A stretch of DNA of 11,374 nt from NCBI GenBank assembly GCA_009787945.1, contig WQSI01000054.1:1-11374 (forward strand), written 5' to 3'. Origin of the DNA: Defluviitaleaceae bacterium. Lineage in GTDB: Bacteria > Bacillota > Clostridia > Lachnospirales > WRAX01. Below, one piece after another: positions 1-5,363 of this stretch. The notes under the pieces are model-generated. The model was not told the DNA's origin. It ran no database searches and saw only the letters and a list, made by a program, of their open reading frames with translations. The first letter of the stretch is position 1; the number at the start of each line of letters is the position of its first letter. The position numbers were made by a program, and so were the translations under genes.

Positions 1-826
1 GTCAGTCTCAGGTAAGCCAGCGGTTTGCGGCGGCTACTGGGGTCATATTACCAAAAAAGCTGTCATTGATGCTTGAGCGCAGGGGATAAATCCTGCCCCA
101 ATCAGCCGCGCTTATGGTGTCTGTATGACCAAACAAGCGGTCGTTTAGCTGGGGCTGGGTTATGCGCCCTGCGTCAAAGTCAACCCAAATGCCCGCCGTT
201 TCCCTAGCCCAATTGCGGCTTGTGCCTGCAAATTGGGGGTCTGGGGCAAACGGGGCAAGCCTGCCTTGGTCGGGATGCTCACGCCATTCGTTAAACAGTG
301 CAAATATCTCTTGCTCAAAAATGTTTTGAGCTTGCTCAAATGAATAGCCATAACGCAACAGGTTGTTAAAGGTAATAGTGCGATAATTACGCGCCTGTGC
401 TAGGTCAATTGTGACTGTGCGTGTGGCGGGCAGCCAGCCCACATCAGCACCAATTGCATCAGCCACAGCACGGGCAGGAATCATCGTGCGCCCATTCACA
501 ATCTGCGGCGGCACGTCAAGGGTAATCATCCCGCGCCCAACAACTTCCAGATTGTGGGAGTTAATCCACATGCGCACGGTATAGCTCCCGACCAGCGTAA
601 CCATTTGCGCCCCGCCATCCCAATAAACTTCGTAACCCAAAGCGGCAAAAACTGCACGGGCAGGGACGAGGGTGCGGCCGTCAATGAGTGCTGGCGGCTG
701 GTCATCAAAACCAATATTAGTACCGTTTACAACAACCCTAATATTGCTCTCTTGCGCTGTGACAGCTGCTGCGCTAGTCATAACTAGCAAGAAGGCCAAC
801 ACCGCCAAAAATGAATATCTTCGCAT
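1..826 (-). CDS. Stalk-domain/CAP-like exported protein, copy 1; candidate selenoprotein, 3' end outside window
   Basis: Exported protein of unknown function, paralogue of the gene just upstream. The start is ATG at 826: an AGGTG Shine-Dalgarno lies 6 nt before it, whereas an in-frame GTG at 835 overlaps that site. Residues 1-22 are a signal peptide (M-R-R, hydrophobic run, A-V-T-A before Q). Residues about 28-142 match the copper amine oxidase N-terminal (stalk) domain, with the repeated phrases DGRTLVPARAVFAALGY and NGRTMIPARAVADAIGA. From about 160 the sequence resembles the start of a CAP/SCP domain (E-x-FALFNEWR, then LAPF, then NWARE). The standard code would stop at UGA 8-10 after A-A-N-R-W-L-T, just where CAP proteins continue with S-P-G-H-R. 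A second in-frame UGA follows at 2-4. The sister gene shows the same UGA-NNN-UGA with coding sequence beyond, so I treat residues 273 and 275 as probable Sec and the gene as incomplete here. The alternative is a truncated protein ending at 8. Confidence 0.72.
2..10 (-). other. Paired in-frame UGA codons (UGA-GAC-UGA), candidate Sec-Asp-Sec
   Basis: In the frame of copy 1 the codons after A-N-R-W-L-T are TGA, GAC, TGA. They fall at residues 273 and 275, the same residue numbers as the TGA-CCC-TGA of the sister gene. They coincide with the CAP-domain S-x-G positions. Only one further base is visible, so continuation of the frame cannot be tested here. Confidence 0.5.
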
Positions 827-835
827 TTTAATCAC

Positions 836-1786
836 CTACTGTCTTGTTGATACTGAAATTGTATTACGCAGGTCATTATCCACATGCCCATTTGCATTAA
901 GGAAAAAGTGAACTCCAATGTCCAGATAAACCCACACGGGGTCTATGAAATGCACCCGCTGTCAGGGTCAGTTTAGGCGCATATCGGCGGCCGATTGGGG
1001 GGTCAATGCGCTGTCAATCGGCCAATTATCAGGGTCATTAAATGTGCCAAGCCGCCATGGATAACCTGTTCCTAGAATACCTGCGCGAACAGCGTCACCA
1101 AAGCTTCTCGTAACTCTTTGGTCAAATTGCACCAAAGTTATGAGGCCTGCATCAAGGTCACTGCCATGGCCAGCCGCCTCTCGTGCCCAGGTTCTATTTG
1201 TGCCTGCAAATTGGGCATCTTGGACAAAAGGCGCAAGATTGTTCCTAATTCGCCATTCGTTAAAGACCAAAAAGGTCTCTTGCTCAAAAATGTCCAATGC
1301 TTGCTCAAAAGAATAGCCAAAACCAAGCAGGTCATTGAAGGTGGCATTGCGATAATCCCTAAGGTTGATGGTTACCATCCGCTCACTGGGAAGCCAGCCC
1401 ACATCAGCACCAATTGCATCAGATACGGCGCGGATGGGTATCATGGTGCTTGAGCCGATAATTTGCGGCGGCACATCCATGCCAACCATGCCAACACCGC
1501 CAACATACATATCATAACTGTCAATCCATAGCCTTATGGTTAAATCTCCAGTTAAGGTCACCATCCGCAACTGACCGTCCCAGTCCACTTGGTAGCCCAA
1601 AGCAGCAAAAACCCCACGGGCAGGCACCAATGTCCTGCCATTAACAATGGTTGGATGCTGTCCCTCAAAGAAGATTTCTGTACCGTTTACTCTAACCTGG
1701 ACAACATCTCCATCTGCAGCCATGACGGCATTTGCAAGAGCCAGGACAAACAAAAGGCATAAGAGTGCTGAAAATCGAAGTTTCAC
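836..1786 (-). CDS. Stalk-domain/CAP-like exported protein, copy 2; candidate U-x-U selenoprotein (316 aa by readthrough)
   Basis: Exported protein of unknown function. The start is GTG at 1786: AGGGGAGG lies 7 nt upstream and the product begins with a clean signal peptide (MKLRFSALLCLLF..., cut near V-M-A/A-D). An upstream in-frame GTG at 1819 gives 11 extra residues and lacks this logic. Residues about 28-140 form a copper amine oxidase N-terminal (stalk) domain. From about 155 there is a CAP/SCP-like domain (FLVFNEWR, LAPF, TWAREAA, TPQSAADMRLN). Standard translation ends at UGA 968-970 (272 aa). Reading on gives U-P-U-Q-R-V-H-F-I-D-P, then G-V-H-F-F-L-N-A-N-G, which parallels the usual CAP ending S-P-G-H-R-x-N-I-L-x-P followed by G-V-G-x-x-L-N. 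The frame closes at TAG 836-838, 9 nt before the ATG of copy 1. This fit to the domain and to operon spacing argues for readthrough as Sec. The alternative is a recent pseudogene or tandem stops. The gene starts 63 nt after grdB on the same strand. Confidence 0.68.
936..959 (-). promoter_or_regulatory. Possible SECIS-like hairpin after the paired UGA codons of copy 2
   Basis: In the mRNA, GCGGG (959-955) can pair with CCCGU (940-936), leaving a 14-nt loop that begins U-G. The loop starts 16 nt after the U of the first UGA. This fits the loose bacterial SECIS pattern (loop roughly 16-37 nt downstream, G in the first two loop positions). An alternative fold pairs GGGU with ACCC around an 11-nt loop. 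Both stems are short, so this is weak evidence judged by eye without an energy calculation. Confidence 0.3.
962..970 (-). other. Paired in-frame UGA codons (UGA-CCC-UGA), candidate Sec-Pro-Sec
   Basis: TGA 968-970, CCC 965-967 and TGA 962-964 replace the S-P-G of the CAP S-P-G-H-R loop, and CAG-CGG (Q-R) follows. Forty-one sense codons then run to TAG 836-838. Sec is the likely reading because grdB in the same cluster uses UGA that way. It is not proven. Confidence 0.55.
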
Positions 1787-1849
1787 TGAAAAACCTCCCC
1801 TCAGGAACTCCCCTTGCACAAATTAATAATAAACATTCCCTCTAACCTA

Positions 1850-3148
1850 TTATTCAAAAATTGTTTGATTGTCCACAGGGGTTTCAAAGGCAACAAGTGC
1901 CTTTTCCATAATCTCACGACGGATTGCCTTGTCCTCGTCGGCTGTGGCTTTTGGATTGCCCAGCGGATAAGGGATAGCAATAGCAGGAACAATCCTGTTC
2001 GCGCCAACTGTCATGGAAATTGGGGTGATTGTGCAGATGTGAACCACATTAATACCAGCACGCTCAATTTCTTTAACAAGCGTTGCACCGCAACGCGTGC
2101 ATGTGCCTCAGGTGGAGGTTAGCACAACGGCATTAACCCCGTCTGCTAATAATTTCTCTGCAATTTCTTGTCCATAACGGGCAGAGTCCTTAACGGCAGT
2201 ACCATTACCAACTGTGGTATAGTATTTGCCGTGGATAGAGCCGATTTTGCCCGCCTTTTGGAACTCGTCCAAAATGTCGTATGGCAAAACACGGTAGCCG
2301 TTTTGGTTGGCATACACTGGGTCATAACCGCCATGGGCAGTTTCGTATACAGTGCTTGGGTCTGCGTTTAAGTCAGCATATTCATACTCGCCATATTTTG
2401 AAGCAGAAGAGGACTCGATACGGTCTGGATTGCCTTTTGGTACAATACCGCCAGATGTTACGATGGCAAAACGCGCAGTTTTAACATCAATTTTAGCGGC
2501 TGGTGCAACTCTGTCAAAGTCTGGCATTGGGAATTCGGTAACAAATGGCTTGCCGCTAATTTTAGCAAGAAGCATTTCCACCGCACGGCGAGAGCCGCGC
2601 TTCTCCTCAAAGAAGTTAACGCGAGCCTTGCCAGGCATATAGCCTTCCTCGATAGACGCGCCAATTTTCTCGCCTTTAGCAAGCTTTAGCGCAAGTTTTG
2701 CAAGGGTTGGGGCGGCAGTGCGCATACCAGCGGCACTGTCCTTGGTGGCTACAATATACACGCTGTCCTTGTACATTTCTGCACCTGGATTTTCGTGGTA
2801 CATGGCAGTAACAACAGGAATACCAAGCTCGTCCTGCACAATTTTAGAGATAGAACCGCAAGCAAGACCATAACGGCCTGCGTTAAAAGCAGGACCTGCA
2901 ATAAACAAATCTGGTTTAACTTGCTTTATCATCTCCAAAATTTCAGCGGATGCCTTTCCTGTATCTGCAGCATAATATGAATCGCCGCAATAAATGGTGT
3001 GGGTGATTTCGGCTTCGCTGCCGAAAGCCGCCTTCAAAGCCAAGCCAGGACCCATAGTCCCCTCTTGGATAGACGGTCCAATATCGGCCTTTTCCTCACC
3101 GCCTACACCTGCGTAAAATTGGTTAATATAATGAACAATTTTAATCAC
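1850..3148 (-). CDS. grdB: Glycine reductase component B, selenoprotein subunit GrdB (432 aa with Sec347)
   Basis: Substrate-binding selenoprotein subunit of glycine reductase component B. With the pyruvoyl subunits from GrdE it activates glycine, and the carboxymethyl group passes to the selenol of GrdA in Stickland fermentation. The start is GTG at 3148, with AAGGAG 6 nt upstream and the family opening V-H-Y-I-N-Q-F, then GGEEKAD. Other landmarks are AGPAFNAGRYG, TSGGIVPKGNPDRIESSSAS and ETAHGGYDPVYAN. TGA at 2108-2110 follows V-V-L-T-S-T and is the family Sec codon: U347-G-T-C350-T-R-C353, then KEIERAG and TVGANRIVPAIAIP. The true stop is TAA at 1850. Total length matches GrdB proteins (about 435 aa). 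A simple ORF call would break it in two at the UGA. The sarcosine or betaine homologues (GrdF, GrdH) are related, but the overall sequence looks like the glycine form. It lies 30 nt after the HicAB-like ORF. Confidence 0.95.
2076..2100 (-). promoter_or_regulatory. SECIS-like hairpin of grdB
   Basis: In the mRNA, GCGUUGC and GCAACGC pair perfectly (7 bp, 2096-2080) around a GGU loop. The loop starts 21 nt after the U of the Sec UGA. A further three pairs (GCA with UGU) extend the stem below one mismatch. Distance, loop G and stem fit the bacterial SECIS pattern that recruits SelB with Sec-tRNA. Confidence 0.8.
2108..2110 (-). other. Selenocysteine UGA codon of grdB (Sec347)
   Basis: In-frame TGA between L-T-S-T and G-T-C-T-R-C. 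This is the conserved Sec position of GrdB and forms a U-x-x-C redox motif. Eighty-five further residues of clear GrdB homology follow in the same frame. Confidence 0.95.
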
Positions 3149-3178
3149 AATAAGCTCCTTTCGTTTTTTCTTATGTTG

Positions 3179-3514
3179 TTACACTGTTTCGTATTCTGGT
3201 GCTTTCATCACTGTTCCATCTTCTCTGGGCAGCAGATGAAAGTCAACCGCTTCTTTAAAGTCTGCAATCAATTCTTCTAAAGATATGCCGTCGTACATAG
3301 ACAGAAGGTTGGGGTTGCCTAAAATTTCACCATGCAAAAGATTGCTTTCTGCGCAATATTCAACAGAGCCGTAAAATCCTTTGTATTCCAAGCAATTGTC
3401 AGGGTCAATCGACATCGAAAACCCCAATGCTGACAATAAATTTGCGGCTTCGCTAAATGTGAAATCTTTAGGTTTTGACTTTAATCTGTCAATGAGTTTC
3501 TGTTTTTTGCTCAC
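3179..3514 (-). CDS. Small HicA/HicB-like fusion protein embedded in the grd operon
   Basis: A 111-aa protein that looks like two incomplete toxin-antitoxin pieces joined. Residues 1-32 (KLIDRLKSKPKDFTF, then LLSALGF) match the opening of HicA mRNA-interferase toxins. The rest of HicA, including its catalytic His region, is absent. Residues 42-94 (LEYKGFYGSVEYC, LLHGEILG, then LEELIADFKEAVDFHL) match the partial-RNase-H fold of HicB antitoxins. No DNA-binding tail is evident. The start is GTG at 3514, whose G is the last base of the grdE TAG, so translation is probably coupled. There is no strong Shine-Dalgarno of its own. The stop is TAA, 30 nt before grdB. The toxin half is probably inactive. 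The protein may be a domesticated remnant or a regulator of the operon, but its function is unknown. The fusion reading rests on motif recall, not a search. Confidence 0.75.
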   Translation of the reverse strand: MSKKQKLIDRLKSKPKDFTFSEAANLLSALGFSMSIDPDNCLEYKGFYGSVEYCAESNLLHGEILGNPNLLSMYDGISLEELIADFKEAVDFHLLPREDGTVMKAPEYETV

Positions 3515-4797
3515 TATCTAGCACTCATTTTGTTAAAGCCCATTTCATTGGTTGCGCCAATGATTGCTTGAAGCTCAACCACAATGCTGCCATCTGGCTG
3601 AATGTTGTTTTCAAAACCACCTGCAATAACGTCAACATATTGCAAAGTGCCGATAACCTTATCAAGCTTTGGCAAAGTGACAACTTCGTTAGCATTACCG
3701 CCCGTTACCACAGCATTTGCCGCAGGGTCAACGTCAGCTAGAGATTGGCTTGTACCATCACGCCCAGCGTATTCGTCAGTAACAATAACTGTTGGAACGC
3801 CTACGGCTTCGATTTTTTTGCAGTTCATCATAAGGTCTGTATCTGGATTACCAAAGCCTTCTTGGGTAACGATAACGCCATCAAAGCCCATCATTTTGCA
3901 AAGCTTTGCGGTCCAGTCAGAAGAACGCTCTTTGTCCATCAAGAAAACGTTTTCGTTGGTGATAATCATACCAGCGAAAATTAGGCTCTTGCCGTTTTCC
4001 TCGAACATGTCGTGGATAACAGGGTTGTTTTGATGGTGATATGTTGTGTTTTTGTCACAAGCAGAAACGCAGTTGCCGCTGACAATTGCCCCGTCTAAAA
4101 TTTCAGTTGGGTTAATCATCGTGGTCAAGCTTTCTTTCATGTCAACACCGTAAACATAGGTATCATGCAAAAGCCCTTGGGTTTGCAGCATTTGTACATA
4201 GCCAATTCTTGGCAGGTCTGGATATTTCGCCTTTTGTTCCATAATTGGCAGGGTTTCGTAGGTTTTAACCTCATCGGGGGTAACCTCTTTGCCCAAAGCA
4301 CCCAAGAAATCGGCAACTTTCAAACCAGCCATGCGGAGAGCTTGCTCATATGCATGAGGCTCTGTGCCTTCTTTAGGTGTGAATAGGATTACCAAGTTGT
4401 TGGTTTCAGAGAATGGGGTGTATTTAGCACCTTCACCGCACATGTCAATGATACCTTCTTGGAAACCTACAATTTGACCGCAAGTAACAACAGCAGCACC
4501 TTTAAGAACATGGGTGCGCCCTTCACCTACAGTTTTTACCTTGTTTAAAATCCCAGGGAAAACCCCCGTTTCATCCGTGCCCACTTTTGTGCGTGGCTCG
4601 ATAACGTCCTTTACGGGCGTGATGCGCACGCTTTCGCCTGGGCGTGCCACGTCAAAAGACACGTCAGCAATGCGCGCATCTGATAAAATCAAATCTTTCA
4701 AGCATTTTTCGCAAACATGCAAGATGCCATTTTCAACTTTACAGTCGTTACCGATTTGAATATCAGTAATGTTGATGTAACCTACTTCCAGTTTCAT
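3514..4797 (-). CDS. grdE: Glycine reductase component B proprotein GrdE (427 aa, pyruvoyl precursor)
   Basis: Proprotein for the two non-selenium subunits of glycine reductase component B. In the family it is cleaved to create a pyruvoyl group on the new N-terminus of the C-terminal piece, which is thought to bind the glycine amino group as a Schiff base. The start is ATG at 4797, with AAGGAGG 6 nt upstream; an upstream in-frame TTG at 4833 is rejected. The cleavage site is visible as S-G-N242-C243-V-S-A-C-D-K-N. Other conserved stretches are ARPGESVRITPVKDVIEPR, GRTHVLKGAAVVT, EGIIDMCG, LQTQGLLHDTYVYG, NPDTDLMMNCKKIE and DEYAGRDG. The length equals that known for the family. The gene follows grdX by 38 nt and overlaps the next ORF by 1 nt. 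In well-known clusters grdA separates grdE from grdB; here it does not. Confidence 0.95.
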   Translation of the reverse strand: MKLEVGYINITDIQIGNDCKVENGILHVCEKCLKDLILSDARIADVSFDVARPGESVRITPVKDVIEPRTKVGTDETGVFPGILNKVKTVGEGRTHVLKGAAVVTCGQIVGFQEGIIDMCGEGAKYTPFSETNNLVILFTPKEGTEPHAYEQALRMAGLKVADFLGALGKEVTPDEVKTYETLPIMEQKAKYPDLPRIGYVQMLQTQGLLHDTYVYGVDMKESLTTMINPTEILDGAIVSGNCVSACDKNTTYHHQNNPVIHDMFEENGKSLIFAGMIITNENVFLMDKERSSDWTAKLCKMMGFDGVIVTQEGFGNPDTDLMMNCKKIEAVGVPTVIVTDEYAGRDGTSQSLADVDPAANAVVTGGNANEVVTLPKLDKVIGTLQYVDVIAGGFENNIQPDGSIVVELQAIIGATNEMGFNKMSAR

Positions 4798-4835
4798 CCG
4801 CTTCCTCCTTATAAAATCTTTTGTTGATAACAATA

Positions 4836-5198
4836 TTAATGTTTTTTGTGGGCATTTGGAGCCAATAGCGACAAATCCAATTTACTAAAATGCTCCAGAT
4901 GTTTCTCTGGAAACTCTGTACGAGCCTTTTCATAGGCTTTGACGGCATTTTCTACAATTTCTAATAATTGCGGATTTGGCACGCCATCAGCAACCTCCGA
5001 AAGCACAACAGATTTATATGGACTTGTCCCAGGTGGCAAACCACCCGCCCTTGGGTGTGATAAAATCCCGTGTCCCAGATGCACCTTATCCCGCACCTGC
5101 TGCAAAATAACATGTGCAGAAACATCAGCAAACTCTACATAATAAACGCCTGCGAAGTGGTCACGGCACAGGGGATTGTTGGTAATTAAAATATCCAT
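4836..5198 (-). CDS. grdX: GrdX family protein (120 aa)
   Basis: Small cytosolic protein that habitually accompanies glycine reductase genes; its molecular role is not established. The product begins M-D-I-L-I-T-N-N-P-L, the usual GrdX opening. It carries the family landmarks VRDKVHLGHGILSHPRAG and TSPYKSVVLSE, and then a helical C-terminus. I chose ATG at 5198 because homology begins there; an upstream in-frame TTG at 5246 would add 16 unconserved residues. No good Shine-Dalgarno precedes the ATG, and the best promoter would place the transcript start at or next to the ATG, so the message may be leaderless. It is the first gene of the minus-strand grd cluster, diverging from the chemoreceptor gene. 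Confidence 0.85.
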   Translation of the reverse strand: MDILITNNPLCRDHFAGVYYVEFADVSAHVILQQVRDKVHLGHGILSHPRAGGLPPGTSPYKSVVLSEVADGVPNPQLLEIVENAVKAYEKARTEFPEKHLEHFSKLDLSLLAPNAHKKH

Positions 5199-5204
5199 AC
5201 CAAT

Positions 5205-5233
5205 AATATAACACACCCTATTTTGAAAAGCAA
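5205..5233 (-). promoter_or_regulatory. Candidate sigma-A promoter for the grd operon
   Basis: On the minus strand, TTGCTT (5233-5228) and TATATT (5210-5205) are separated by 17 nt. The predicted start falls about 7 nt further, at the grdX ATG. The -10 matches consensus at 5 of 6 bases, the -35 less well. Confidence 0.5.
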
Positions 5234-5282
5234 GAAGATTTTTCAAAATGCGCTACAGTTGCTCAAGTTGCATAAAATTCTC

Positions 5283-5311
5283 TTGAAATTTATCGGAATT
5301 TGTGTTATAAT
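5283..5311 (+). promoter_or_regulatory. Strong sigma-A promoter for the chemoreceptor gene
   Basis: TTGAAA (5283-5288), a 17-nt spacer and a perfect TATAAT (5306-5311). This leaves an untranslated leader of about 45 nt ending with AGGAGG at 5349-5354, 9 nt before the ATG. I see no riboswitch-like fold in the leader by eye. Confidence 0.8.
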
Positions 5312-5363
5312 GCAAGGATAAGTTTTTCGGATTTAAAAAACATTACGTAGGAGGCAAATTATT

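Noticed and set aside
1787..1849. Terminator between grdB and the stalk-CAP genes
   Set aside because: The CCCCTCAGG and CCCC runs look hairpin-like at first, but they do not form a proper inverted repeat and no T-run follows on the minus strand.
3602..4033. 143-codon open frame on the plus strand opposite grdE
   Set aside because: It lies wholly antisense to a highly conserved gene, has no ribosome binding site I can see, and its translation looks like no protein family.
4798..4833. Longer grdE start at TTG 4833
   Set aside because: The ATG at 4797 has AAGGAGG at ideal spacing and coincides with the start of family homology.
5199..5246. Longer grdX start at TTG 5246
   Set aside because: The extra 16 residues are not like GrdX, and this stretch carries the best promoter match.
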